A program made the translations under genes and the position numbers. This document shows positions 35,435 to 43,777 of a stretch of 45,609 nt of DNA, one piece after another. This DNA is from Actinomycetota bacterium. GTDB taxonomy: Bacteria > Actinomycetota > Acidimicrobiia > Acidimicrobiales > CADCSY01. The stretch's first letter is position 1. Each line of letters starts with the position of its first letter. The stretch covers positions 1 through 45,609 of the forward strand of contig JADDQY010000082.1 of assembly GCA_016781135.1 (NCBI GenBank), read 5' to 3'. The notes under the pieces are model-generated. The model had not been told where the DNA came from and ran no database searches. It saw only the letters and a program-made list of their open reading frames with translations.

Positions 35435-36702
35435 TCCGGAGCCGCCCCGCTCCCCCCTGCCCGGGTGCGGCCGGCGACGTCGTCGAGGTCAGCCACAGGG
35501 TGGATCAGCTGATCGGGGGTGAGCTGCTCGGTGAGCAGGCGCTCGAAGCGAGCCGGCTCGCCGGCCACGAAACGCCGGCACAACGGCAGCCCCTCCACGT
35601 AGCAGGTGATGTAGGCCCGCCACGTCGAGTCGGTGAGGAACGAGACCAGCTTCTCGGCCCGTGGCCGGGGGAGCAGCGCCCAGCGCTCGGCGTAGGCCAC
35701 CGCCTCGTCGGCGCCGACCCCTTCGTCATGGAGCAGCATGGCCACGTTGCCCCGCACGCCCTGCAGCCCCTCGCCGGCGGTGGCCACCTCGGCCACGACC
35801 TCGACATCGAAGGGGATGCCGAGGGGCCGGAGGTGGCCCGCGGCCATCTCCGCCCGCTCCTCGGCGTCGGCCGACACCACCACCTCGAGCCCGAGGTCGG
35901 CCAGGCCCTCGGCCAGGAGGCACTGCGGGGTGCCGACCAGGAAGATCGTCTCCTCGAGCCACCGCCGCCGCCGGACCAGGTCGACCTCCTTGCGGCAGTG
36001 CTCGGTGTGGTGGCCAGGGTAGGCCTCGTGGGCCACGAGGTGGGCCAGGGTGGGGCTCAGCACGGGCAGGTCGACGTTGATCGCCACTCGGGAGCGGAGG
36101 CCGCCGAGGTAGTAGTTGAACCCGGCCCAAGGCTGGCCGGTGACGAGCTCGAAGTCGACGTGCTCGCCTTCGGGCAGGCCGAAGCGGCGCTGGGTGCGCT
36201 CACGGAGATCCTCGGCGAGGGAGGCGACGGCGGCTTGGAGGCGGTCCCCCGGCACCGCCTGCGCTTCCCGCCAGGCGGCGTAGCGCGGTCCCAGCGCCCC
36301 GTCCCCGGGAAGGACGGCGTCGAGGCGGCGGTGGGTCTCGGCCAGCACCTCCTCGGGGACCATCCGGGGCCGTACGCCGTAGCACGCCTCCACCTCGTCG
36401 GCGTAGCTCGAGGGCTCCCCGGCCAGTCGGCCGGCGGTGGTGCGAAGGCCTCGGACCTGGGCCCCCAGCCAGTGGCGCCGAGTGGCGTCCAGCTCGGCGT
36501 CGACCTCGAGGTCGGCGAGCAGGGTGCGGGCGGCATCGGCCAGTCGCGCCGGCGCCACCGGCGGTTGGGCCGCCACCGCCGCCGCCAGCTCGGGGGGCCC
36601 GGTGTAGGCGTCGACCAGGCCGTCGACGTAACGACCCAGCGCCAGTCCGAGCTCCAGATAGCGGGTGACGTGATCGCGGTCGGCGTCGAGCAGTGGCGTC
36701 AC
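35431..36702 (-). CDS. DUF885-type metallopeptidase-like protein
   Basis: 423 residues from GTG 36702. The family motif HEAYPGHHTEH at about residue 240 supplies a HExxxHH-like zinc site, and ETIFLVGTPQCLLAEG and LADLGLEVVV follow as in DUF885. No signal peptide, so it is cytoplasmic. Family members are predicted zinc carboxypeptidase-like enzymes; activity here is untested. It overlaps the dienelactone-hydrolase-like gene by GTGA. A 13-codon longer frame upstream is rejected. Confidence 0.85.
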   Translation of the reverse strand: MTPLLDADRDHVTRYLELGLALGRYVDGLVDAYTGPPELAAAVAAQPPVAPARLADAARTLLADLEVDAELDATRRHWLGAQVRGLRTTAGRLAGEPSSYADEVEACYGVRPRMVPEEVLAETHRRLDAVLPGDGALGPRYAAWREAQAVPGDRLQAAVASLAEDLRERTQRRFGLPEGEHVDFELVTGQPWAGFNYYLGGLRSRVAINVDLPVLSPTLAHLVAHEAYPGHHTEHCRKEVDLVRRRRWLEETIFLVGTPQCLLAEGLADLGLEVVVSADAEERAEMAAGHLRPLGIPFDVEVVAEVATAGEGLQGVRGNVAMLLHDEGVGADEAVAYAERWALLPRPRAEKLVSFLTDSTWRAYITCYVEGLPLCRRFVAGEPARFERLLTEQLTPDQLIHPVADLDDVAGRTRAGGSGAAPE

Positions 36703-37373
36703 CCCAGCTTCGCCCGTAGGAACTCGAGGGTCCTCGTCCACGCCAGGCCGGCGGCGGTGGGGTTGTAGGCCTCGGGCCGGCTGTCGTCGAAGAAGGCATG
36801 GCCGGCGTCGGGGTAGAAGAAGACCTCGACGTCCTTGTCGAGCCCCGACAGCGTGGCCTCGAGGTGGCGTGCCTCCTCCGGAGGGACGAGCTCGTCCTGG
36901 TCGCCGACGTGGCCCTGCACCGGGGCTTGGAGGCGGGACCAGTCAGGCCGGGCCGACGGCGGCGGGACGAGGCCGTAGTAGGCGACGCAGGCCCGGATGT
37001 CGGCTCGCCGGGTGGCGAGCACGAGCGCGAGCCCGCCCCCCATGCAGAACCCGACGACGCCCACCCCCTGCCCTCGCACCGAGGAGCTGACCTCCAGGTG
37101 GTCGATGGCGGCGCCGAGCTCGTGGCCCGCCTGCTCGAGGTCCAGCCCCATCATGAGCCTGGCGGCGTCGTCGGGCTCGTCGGCGGTGGCCCCGCGGAAC
37201 AGGTCGGGGGCCAGGGCGGTGAAGCCTTCGGCACCGAAGCGGTCGCACACGTCCTGGACCTGGGGCACCAGGCCCCAGCGCTCGTGGATCACCAGCAGGC
37301 CGAGGCCGGCGCCTTGCTGGGGAGCCGCCAGGTACGCCCGGCCGCGGCCGGTGAGCTCGACGACGGTTCCCAT
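36699..37373 (-). CDS. Dienelactone-hydrolase-family protein
   Basis: 224 residues. The DLH elbow is GVVGFCMGGGLAL with nucleophile Cys (CMGG), the Asp is in VQGHVGDQDELVPPEE, and the His is in YPDAGHAFFDDSR, giving the Cys-His-Asp triad. Real dienelactone hydrolases act in chlorocatechol breakdown, but many relatives have other substrates, and no aromatic pathway genes are nearby. ATG 37373 lies 10 nt downstream of the IF-2B-like stop. Confidence 0.88.
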   Translation of the reverse strand: MGTVVELTGRGRAYLAAPQQGAGLGLLVIHERWGLVPQVQDVCDRFGAEGFTALAPDLFRGATADEPDDAARLMMGLDLEQAGHELGAAIDHLEVSSSVRGQGVGVVGFCMGGGLALVLATRRADIRACVAYYGLVPPPSARPDWSRLQAPVQGHVGDQDELVPPEEARHLEATLSGLDKDVEVFFYPDAGHAFFDDSRPEAYNPTAAGLAWTRTLEFLRAKLG

Positions 37374-37383
37374 GGCCAATGGC

Positions 37384-38187
37384 CTACCCGCGCTCGAGGC
37401 CGGCCGACAACAGCTCGGGCGCGGGCGGGCAATCCGGTGGGAGCACCGCCGGAAGTCGGACCGGACCGTCGGGCCGGACGACCGTCCCGGCAAGGGCGAG
37501 GGGGGCGAGCTCCTGGGCCGCCAGCCAGGGAGCAGGACCACCGTGGCGTAGGACGAGGTCGGCCCACAGCGGGGGAGGGAGCACCCGGCCGGCACCGGCC
37601 ACGACCCACACCGGCACACCGAGGTGGCCGGCCACCGCCGCCGAGGCCGTCGATCCGGCCACGGCGAGCACGTCCTCGGGGCCGACGGCGGCCGCCTCGA
37701 GCACCACCAGGTCGGCAACACCCACCGCTGCCGCCAGCCCGGGCTGGGGCACATCGACGGCGTCGACCCGAGTCTGACGAAGCCAGCGGAGCAGCTCGAC
37801 CCCCTCGCCCAGCGCCTCGACCACCAATATCCGGAGATCGCCGCGGCGAGCCAGCGCCGGCACCGTCACCTCGGGCCAGCCGAGCACGACGACGGTGGCA
37901 TCGGGGGGTAGCTCCCGAGCCAGGTGCCGAGGAGTCTCATCGGCCTCGATCTCCTCGATGCACGCCGAGGCTTCGGCTCGGGGGTCGTCGCTGCACAGCA
38001 TGCGGGCGCACAGCCACCACAGCGGTCCCGACGCACCGTGGCGCTCGAGCAGACGGCGGCTGGACAGCAACAGCCCGGCGCGATCATCGCCCAGCGCGGC
38101 CAGCGCGGTGGCCGCCTCCTGCACCAGCACGGCGTGGTCGAGGGGACCGGCGCGAGCGAGGTGGCGCAGCCGCTCCATCGGGTGCAC
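37384..38187 (-). CDS. Diverged eIF-2B/MtnA-like protein
   Basis: 267 residues from GTG 38187. The C-terminal half (residues ~130-230) resembles the IF-2B superfamily: VDAVDVPQPGLAAAVGVADL, VVLEAAAVGPEDVLAVAGS, and AAVAGHLGVPVWVVAGAGR. This superfamily includes methylthioribose-1-phosphate isomerase and ribose-1,5-bisphosphate isomerase. The N-terminal half is helical and not conserved with MtnA, and the catalytic Cys/Asp pattern is not evident, so I do not assign an enzyme. TAGGGT sits 7 nt before the GTG, supporting a leaderless start; an ATG at 38178 is the alternative. First gene of the five-gene operon. Confidence 0.65.
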   Translation of the reverse strand: MHPMERLRHLARAGPLDHAVLVQEAATALAALGDDRAGLLLSSRRLLERHGASGPLWWLCARMLCSDDPRAEASACIEEIEADETPRHLARELPPDATVVVLGWPEVTVPALARRGDLRILVVEALGEGVELLRWLRQTRVDAVDVPQPGLAAAVGVADLVVLEAAAVGPEDVLAVAGSTASAAVAGHLGVPVWVVAGAGRVLPPPLWADLVLRHGGPAPWLAAQELAPLALAGTVVRPDGPVRLPAVLPPDCPPAPELLSAGLERG

Positions 38188-38252
38188 CCTGCGGACCCTA
38201 CCGGCGGGCATCGACTTCATCGACGCGGTGGCGGCGCGCTACCTTGCCGCGA

Positions 38253-38744
38253 GTGCCGGTGAGCGACGCCCCTGCCGACGTGGCGTTGACGCCGATCAAC
38301 GGCGACTCCCACACGCTGGCCCAGTGGCTCACCACCTTCCACCTGGTGCTCGGCGTCCTCGACCCGTTCACCTCCGAGAGCGCATGGCTGCTGCCGAGCG
38401 TGGCTCGCATCTTTCGGGTCTACGACCAGGCCGACTGCCGGGTGGCCATCCTCGTGACCTGCACCGCCGAGGAGGCCCGCCAGTTCCTCGGCCCCTACGC
38501 CCGCGAGTTCCTCACCTTCGCCGATCCTGATCGCGAGGCGGTCAAGGGCCTCGGTCTGGAACGCCTGCCCGCGATGGTGCACATCCGCCAGGACCTGAGC
38601 GTGGCGGGCGTCGCCGAGGGCTGGCACCCTGACGAGTGGCGGTCGGTCACCGACGAGCTCTCCCGGGCGATGAGCTGGAGCCGCCCCGCCATCCCCGGCC
38701 CCCGGGACCCGGCCCCCTACCAAGGGACACCCGCCCTCGGGTAG
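38253..38744 (+). CDS. Conserved actinobacterial protein, possibly thioredoxin-fold
   Basis: 163 residues. Features are QWLTTFHLVLGVLDPFTSES, VAILVTCTAEEARQFLG, LTFADPDREAVKGLGLERLP and AMVHIRQDLSVAGVAEGW. The strand-loop-strand layout with a cis-Pro-like LPAMVHI fits a thioredoxin-like fold, but the CxxC is absent, so it is not a typical oxidoreductase. TACCTT lies 7 nt before GTG 38253 (a second GTG at 38259 is possible). It is divergent from the IF-2B-like gene, with 65 bp between starts. Confidence 0.65.
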   Translation: MPVSDAPADVALTPINGDSHTLAQWLTTFHLVLGVLDPFTSESAWLLPSVARIFRVYDQADCRVAILVTCTAEEARQFLGPYAREFLTFADPDREAVKGLGLERLPAMVHIRQDLSVAGVAEGWHPDEWRSVTDELSRAMSWSRPAIPGPRDPAPYQGTPALG

Positions 38745-38746
38745 CG

Positions 38747-38775
38747 AGCTCTTGCTCTCGACCAGCTCTTGCTCT
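38747..38775 (+). repeat. 12-bp direct repeat between convergent genes
   Basis: AGCTCTTGCTCT occurs at 38747-38758 and again at 38764-38775, period 17. It fills the 29-bp gap between the thioredoxin-fold-like and DUF2269-like genes and covers the latter's stop. No stem with a U-run is present. Confidence 0.6.
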
Positions 38776-39226
38776 AGACGCCGGGCTTCCAGATCATCAG
38801 CGCGATGAGGACGACCACCAGGAGGTTGATGGCGCCGGTCCCTGCCGCCACCTTGGCCTGGAGGCGATCGAGGTCGCCGGTCGCAGCGCTGATGCGCTTC
38901 TGGGAGGGTATGACCACCGCCCCGAGCAGGCCGGCGGCCACGAGGTAGAGCAGGAAGGAAAGGCTGATCCAGAGCTGGTCGAAGGCCCAGGTGTCGTCGC
39001 TGAGCAGGATGAGGGCGATGCCCAAGAGGGGCACGGCATAGACGAACGAGGAGGCTGCTCGGGTGACGGCCCGGTTGGCCTCGCCGATGGCCACCCCCTC
39101 GGCACCGCCCCGCCGGTGGGCCTGTCTGGCGTAGACCCCGTTGAGGGCGATGGCGCCGAAGCCCACCACCACCGAGGCGATGTGGAGGACCAGCACCAAC
39201 TGGTAGATCTCGCCGTCGACTCCCAT
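38774..39226 (-). CDS. DUF2269-like integral membrane protein
   Basis: 150 residues with four hydrophobic segments: LVLVLHIASVVVGFGAIALN, FVYAVPLLGIALILL, LWISLSFLLYLVAAGLLG and INLLVVVLIALMIWK. The N-terminal HIASVVVGFG resembles DUF2269/COG5528 predicted membrane proteins. No function known. ATG 39226 fits; the long frame beyond it is rejected. Confidence 0.75.
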   Translation of the reverse strand: MGVDGEIYQLVLVLHIASVVVGFGAIALNGVYARQAHRRGGAEGVAIGEANRAVTRAASSFVYAVPLLGIALILLSDDTWAFDQLWISLSFLLYLVAAGLLGAVVIPSQKRISAATGDLDRLQAKVAAGTGAINLLVVVLIALMIWKPGV

Positions 39227-39352
39227 TGCGCCTCCCGTTGACCTCGGCGAACTCCGGGTCACCGTACTCGGCGGCCCATCGCCCCTCCCGGTTGGCGGCG
39301 TCCCCATCGGGATAGGTACCGACGCGAACGAGCTCAGAGAAGGAGCGCAGCC

Positions 39353-39862
39353 GTGGCTTACCAACCAGCTCCCCGACGTGCTGACAACCCATCCCAGGGG
39401 GGCGGCAGCAACGCCACCTCCGCCACCTCCAATCCTCGCACCTCCACCAGCACCCCGGGCAAGACCCGCTCGGGGCGCCACCCGGCCCAGTACCTGGCCC
39501 TGATCTTCGGGCTCGCCTACACCGTCGCCGGCATCGCCGGATTCTTCGTCACCGGCTTCACCGACTGGGTCGACACCAACACCGGCGAGACGCTGCTGGG
39601 CCTCGAGGTCAACCCCCTGCACAACGTCGTCCACCTCGTCATCGGCCTCGGCGGCCTCGCCCTGTGGTGGACGCTGGGCGGCGCCCGCACCTACGGCGCG
39701 TTGGTGTTCCTCGGCTACGCCGCCGCCTTCGTCTACGGCCTGTTCGCCGTCGACGACAACGACATCAACTTCTTGTCGTTCAACCCCCCCGACAACTGGT
39801 TGCACCTGGGCAGCGCCGTCGTCGGGCTGGTCATCGCCGTGCTGCCCCCCAAGCGGCGCTAG
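39353..39862 (+). CDS. DUF4383 membrane protein
   Basis: 169 residues. A polar Ser/Thr-rich N-terminus is followed by four membrane segments with the DUF4383 hallmarks LEVNPLHNVVHLVIGLGGLA and FLSFNPPDNWLHLGSAVVGL. The family is common in actinobacteria; function unknown. GTG 39353 has GAAGGAG 7 nt upstream, so unlike many neighbours it uses a ribosome site. Confidence 0.88.
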   Translation: MAYQPAPRRADNPSQGGGSNATSATSNPRTSTSTPGKTRSGRHPAQYLALIFGLAYTVAGIAGFFVTGFTDWVDTNTGETLLGLEVNPLHNVVHLVIGLGGLALWWTLGGARTYGALVFLGYAAAFVYGLFAVDDNDINFLSFNPPDNWLHLGSAVVGLVIAVLPPKRR

Positions 39863-39990
39863 CGGGGCCGTGGCGTCGCTCCCCGAGCGGGGCAGCGGGT
39901 GATCGTCGGCCGATTGGACGCACCGGTGGCCCCGGTGGCCGTGGCACCCGACTCGAGCGAGTCTGGCGAGCCGAGCGAGGAGTAGAGAAC

Positions 39991-40296
39991 ATGCCCGAGG
40001 ACCGACCGCCTGAGGCGCGGCCCCATGACGCCGTGCCCGGCGACGAGCCCCAACCCTCGAACCGACCGATCGACGAGATCGGGGTGAGCGAGCCCCTCGA
40101 CCTGTCCGACGAGAGCGACGAGGACGAGGTCGTCGAGCAGCAGAACGTGGGATCACAGCAAAGCCTCGGCGGGGGCGAGTGGCCCGACCCCGACGCCCCA
40201 CCCTCGGATGCCGCCGCCGGTTCCGCCGGCCTGGTGCCCCCCCGCACCGGTGGGCGGAGCCAGTTCAAGGAAGCGCAGGAGCGGGACCGCGCCTAG
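39991..40296 (+). CDS. Small acidic disordered protein
   Basis: 101 residues, rich in Asp, Glu, Pro and Ser, with no hydrophobic core (e.g. LDLSDESDEDEVVEQQNV). GAGGAG lies 8 nt before ATG 39991, which supports translation. It is convergent with fumC. No family recognised. Confidence 0.55.
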   Translation: MPEDRPPEARPHDAVPGDEPQPSNRPIDEIGVSEPLDLSDESDEDEVVEQQNVGSQQSLGGGEWPDPDAPPSDAAAGSAGLVPPRTGGRSQFKEAQERDRA

Positions 40297-40338
40297 CCGG
40301 CTCTGCCGGCGAAGAACGAACAGGAACGCTGCCCGTTG

Positions 40339-40364
40339 AAGCGCGCCTAGGAGCCGGCGCGCTT
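40339..40364. terminator. Hairpin at the fumC end, possible bidirectional terminator
   Basis: AAGCGCGCC, loop TAGGAGCC, GGCGCGCTT form a perfect 9-bp stem between the convergent acidic-protein gene and fumC, overlapping the fumC stop. There is no strong U-run on either side, so its strength is uncertain. Confidence 0.4.
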
Positions 40365-41765
40365 TGGAGCGTGAGCGCTGCCCCCCCGGGCCAGCGCCAG
40401 CGCATCGAGGGCGGCGTTGAGCTGCTCGTCGTCCAGCCAGCCACGCTGGCGCACCACATCGCGGATGGAACGTCCGGAGGTCGCCGCCTCCTTGACCACC
40501 TCAGCCGCCCGCTCGTAGCCGAGCTGGGGCGCGAGCGAGGTGACCATCGCCGGCGATGCCTCGGCATAGGCCCGGCAGCGCTGTTCGTCGGCCTCGATGC
40601 CGGCCACGCAGGCGTCGGCGAACAGGCGGGCGACCGAGCTCAGGAGGCGGATGCTCTCGAGCAGGTTGCGGGCCAGCACCGGGAGCATGACGTTGAGCTC
40701 GAAGTTGCCCGCCGCCCCGGCGAAGGCGATGGCAGCGTCGTTGCCGATGACCTGGGCCACCACTTGGCACACTGCTTCGGGCACCACCGGGTTGACCTTG
40801 CCGGGCATGATCGAGGATCCGGGCTGGAGGTCGGGCAGGCGAATCTCGGCCAGGCCGGTCCGGGGGCCACTGGCCATCCAGCGCAGGTCGTTGGCCATCT
40901 TGTAGAGCGACACGGCGATGGTGCGCAGCATCCCCGAGCACTCCACCACGGCATCGCGCCCGCCTTGGGCCTCGAAGTGGTTGGGCGCTTCCCGTAGGTC
41001 GAGGGCGAGCACCTCGGCCAAGCGCTGGATGACGGCGGCGGCGAACCCGGGCGGGGCGTTGATGCCGGTGCCCACGGCAGTTCCGCCGAGCGGGAGCTCG
41101 CCGATCCGGGGGACCACGTCGTCGAGGCGGCGCAGCCCGTTCACGACCGCCTGGGCGTAGCCCCCGAGCTCCTGGCCGAGGGTGACCGGGGTGGCATCCA
41201 TGAGGTGGGTGCGGCCGGCTTTGACCACGTCGGCGAAGCGCGCCGAGCCGGCTCGCAGCACCTCGGCGAGGTGGGCGAGCGCCGGCTGGAGGACGGCTCG
41301 GATCTGGTGAAGGGCGGCCAGCTGGATGGCGGAGGGGAAGACGTCGTTGCTCGACTGGCTGGCGTTGACATGGTCGTTGGGGTGGACGGCGACGTCGAGC
41401 CGCTCGGTGGCCAGCGTCGCCAGCACCTCGTTCATGTTCATGTTGGTGGAGGTGCCTGAACCGGTCTGGAACACGTCGACGGGGAACTGGTCGTCCCAGC
41501 GCCCGTCGACCACCTCGGCGGCGGCAGCGGCGATGGCCGCGGCCACCTCGGGCGAGAGCACTCCGAGGCCGCCGTTGACCTGGGCGGCCGCACCCTTGAT
41601 GCGGGCCAACGCCTCCAGCAGCGCCGGATCGACCGGGCGACCTGATACCGGGAAGTTCTGCACCGCCCGCTGGGTCTGGGCCCCCCACTTGGCAGAGGCG
41701 GGGACGAGGACCTCGCCCATGGTGTCGCGCTCGACCCGCTCTGGCCCGCCCGGTGTCGTGGACAC
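40347..41765 (-). CDS. fumC: Fumarate hydratase, class II
   Basis: Iron-independent fumarase of the TCA cycle. 472 residues. Landmarks are [61 protein letters not shown] and the signature [15 protein letters not shown] 41765 is chosen because TAGGGT lies 7 nt upstream; the frame is open further but unconserved. Confidence 0.95.
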   Translation of the reverse strand: MSTTPGGPERVERDTMGEVLVPASAKWGAQTQRAVQNFPVSGRPVDPALLEALARIKGAAAQVNGGLGVLSPEVAAAIAAAAAEVVDGRWDDQFPVDVFQTGSGTSTNMNMNEVLATLATERLDVAVHPNDHVNASQSSNDVFPSAIQLAALHQIRAVLQPALAHLAEVLRAGSARFADVVKAGRTHLMDATPVTLGQELGGYAQAVVNGLRRLDDVVPRIGELPLGGTAVGTGINAPPGFAAAVIQRLAEVLALDLREAPNHFEAQGGRDAVVECSGMLRTIAVSLYKMANDLRWMASGPRTGLAEIRLPDLQPGSSIMPGKVNPVVPEAVCQVVAQVIGNDAAIAFAGAAGNFELNVMLPVLARNLLESIRLLSSVARLFADACVAGIEADEQRCRAYAEASPAMVTSLAPQLGYERAAEVVKEAATSGRSIRDVVRQRGWLDDEQLNAALDALALARGGSAHAPKRAGS

Positions 41766-41824
41766 GTAGGTGACCCTACCGGGGCGGCGCGGCCAGAACG
41801 GTGGTTGCCGGGTAGGCCTCAGGC

Positions 41825-42346
41825 ATGCCCGGCTTCGCCCGTATGGGCGCTCCCCCATCGAATCGAGGACGCTACGTTGCCGTCGTCGGCCCCGGCGACG
41901 CCCCGGAGGGCGGCGAGCTCGCCGACGAGGCCGAATCGGTGGGGCGGGCGCTGGCCGAGCGGGGCGCGGTGGTGGTGTGCGGTGGGCTGGGTGGGGTGAT
42001 GGCCGCCGCCTGCCGCGGCGTCGCCGCCGGCGGCGGGACCAGCGTGGGGCTGCTGCCCGGCACCGATCGCGCCGCCGCCAACCCCTCGGTGACCATCGCC
42101 CTGCCCACTGGGCTCGGCGAGGCCCGCAACGCCTGCGTGGTCGCCGCCGCCGACGTCGTCGTCGCCATCGGTGGCGGCTACGGCACGCTGTCGGAGATCG
42201 CCTTGGCCCTGCGCGCCGGCATGCCCGTGGTGGGTCTGCGCACGTGGACGGTGGACTGGGGTGCCGGCGGCGGCAGCTTCCATCGTGCCGCCTCTGCGGG
42301 CGACGCCGTCAACCTGGCGCTGGCCCTGGCCGAGGCCCCCCGGTGA
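41825..42346 (+). CDS. LOG/TIGR00725-like nucleotide-binding protein
   Basis: 173 residues. [33 protein letters not shown], and the phosphate-loop [14 protein letters not shown], a variant of the PGGxGT-x-x-E motif of the lysine-decarboxylase/LOG family. Members release cytokinin bases or bind nucleotides; the TIGR00725 group is uncharacterised. A second ATG at 41843 is possible. Confidence 0.8.
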   Translation: MPGFARMGAPPSNRGRYVAVVGPGDAPEGGELADEAESVGRALAERGAVVVCGGLGGVMAAACRGVAAGGGTSVGLLPGTDRAAANPSVTIALPTGLGEARNACVVAAADVVVAIGGGYGTLSEIALALRAGMPVVGLRTWTVDWGAGGGSFHRAASAGDAVNLALALAEAPR

Positions 42347-42400
42347 CCGCTGGCCGCACCGGTGCCATCCCTCGGGAGAACCGACCTTCGGCAGCGCCCC

Positions 42401-43768
42401 TCACCCGCAGGCGGTCACCGTGACCACCTCGCCATCACGGGCGACGGTGGCGTCGCCGTGGGCCTCGGCCCACGCCCGCCAGGCCGAGTCGAGCTCGTTG
42501 AGATCGGTCGGGCTGTCCATGGCATAGGCCATGCGCACGCAGGCTCGCCCCCCCTCGTCCCACGCCACGTAGCTGTCACCACCCCACCCGTCGGAGGCCG
42601 CGTCGGCGATCTCCGAGTCGAGGAAGTGGTCGAGGGTGAGGTAGAGGGCCCACTGGCCGTAGGTGCCCTGGTCGATGCGGCGAAGGCCTTCGTCAGCGGG
42701 TTGAGGCACGGCGACCGGCGCTTCTCCACCGAGATAGACCGACGGATCGAGGATCTCCTCGCTCGTGGCGGGCGGATCCCGGAAGGCGGCATCCACCCGG
42801 GGCTCCCTGCCCTCCTCGACCAGGGCCCCGACGAAGAAGGGCCCGAAGAGGTAGGGAAACTGGGCCACCTGGGTCACGATCGAGGGGATCGGGCTGCTCC
42901 CCGCCCGCCGGGAGAACTCGGCCGCCTCGCGGCTCGCCTGCTCCTGATCGGCCGAGCTCAGGGTCGCGGTGTAGGCGTTCTCGATGCTGACCGACACGCC
43001 CTCGATCAGCGCCGAGAACGCCAACGCCGACTCGTCGTCGGCCTCGTCGACCTCGGGCCGGTGCAGCTCGAAGTGCTGGTCGTCGAGGGCGTGGCTGAGC
43101 TCGTGGACCAACGTCGAACGCACGTGGGGGGTGAGCTCCCTCCCCCGCAGCACCAACTCGTCGGTCTCGGGGTCGTAGAAGCCGAGCACGGCGGCACCGT
43201 AGAACGAGACGAAGGTGTCGAACAGGTCGACGCCGGGCTCGATGAGCTGCAGCGCCCGGAGTACCTGCTCGGTCTCGTCGGTCTCGGCCCGGTTCTCCTC
43301 GCTGCCCGCCAGCAACCGGTCGACGAAGGCGTCGTCGTCGAGCAGCTCGACGTCGACCGGGCGGAGGAACTCGAGCTCGCGCTGGTCGGCCACGAACGCC
43401 GAGAGCTCGGCAACCGTGCGCCCCAGAGGGGTGTCCGCCACCGTGGTCGAGGTGGTTTCGGCGACGGGGGGCGGTACGTCGGGGGAGGGGGCGCTCGGTG
43501 GTGCGACGTCGGGGGCGGCGGTGGTCGTGGGAGCCGGAGTGGGGGGTGGGCCGGCCACCTGCTCGTCATCCCGGCCCACCAGGACCAAGGCGGCGGCGTT
43601 TCCGGCGAGGACCAGGGCCACGGCAACGGCCACGGCGATTACCCGGGCGGAGAGCCCGCGTCGGGCCGCGGTGACCGGTTCGTCGGGTTCTGGTGAAGGA
43701 CCGCCCACCGACCATGGCGGTGGCGCTTCCGGCGGGGGTGGAGGGAGACGGGGGTCGGCCAGGGTCAC
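42401..43768 (-). CDS. Membrane-anchored HExxH metalloprotease-like protein
   Basis: 455 residues. A Pro-rich cytoplasmic N-terminus, one membrane helix (VIAVAVAVALVLAGNAAALVL, residues ~43-65), a Thr/Pro linker, then an extracellular domain with STLVHELSHALDDQHFEL, where HELSH supplies a zinc site, and a glutamate downstream in EGVSVSIENAY. It resembles secreted metallopeptidases that act at the envelope, but the family is not named. GTG 43768 is 6 nt after TAGGGT. It starts 9 nt after the L,D-transpeptidase gene, with its promoter inside that gene's end. Confidence 0.75.
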   Translation of the reverse strand: MTLADPRLPPPPPEAPPPWSVGGPSPEPDEPVTAARRGLSARVIAVAVAVALVLAGNAAALVLVGRDDEQVAGPPPTPAPTTTAAPDVAPPSAPSPDVPPPVAETTSTTVADTPLGRTVAELSAFVADQRELEFLRPVDVELLDDDAFVDRLLAGSEENRAETDETEQVLRALQLIEPGVDLFDTFVSFYGAAVLGFYDPETDELVLRGRELTPHVRSTLVHELSHALDDQHFELHRPEVDEADDESALAFSALIEGVSVSIENAYTATLSSADQEQASREAAEFSRRAGSSPIPSIVTQVAQFPYLFGPFFVGALVEEGREPRVDAAFRDPPATSEEILDPSVYLGGEAPVAVPQPADEGLRRIDQGTYGQWALYLTLDHFLDSEIADAASDGWGGDSYVAWDEGGRACVRMAYAMDSPTDLNELDSAWRAWAEAHGDATVARDGEVVTVTACG

Positions 43769-43777
43769 CGAGCGACC

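Noticed and set aside
37384..38187. Methylthioribose-1-phosphate isomerase (MtnA)
   Set aside because: Only the general superfamily core matches; catalytic residues are not evident and the N-terminus differs.
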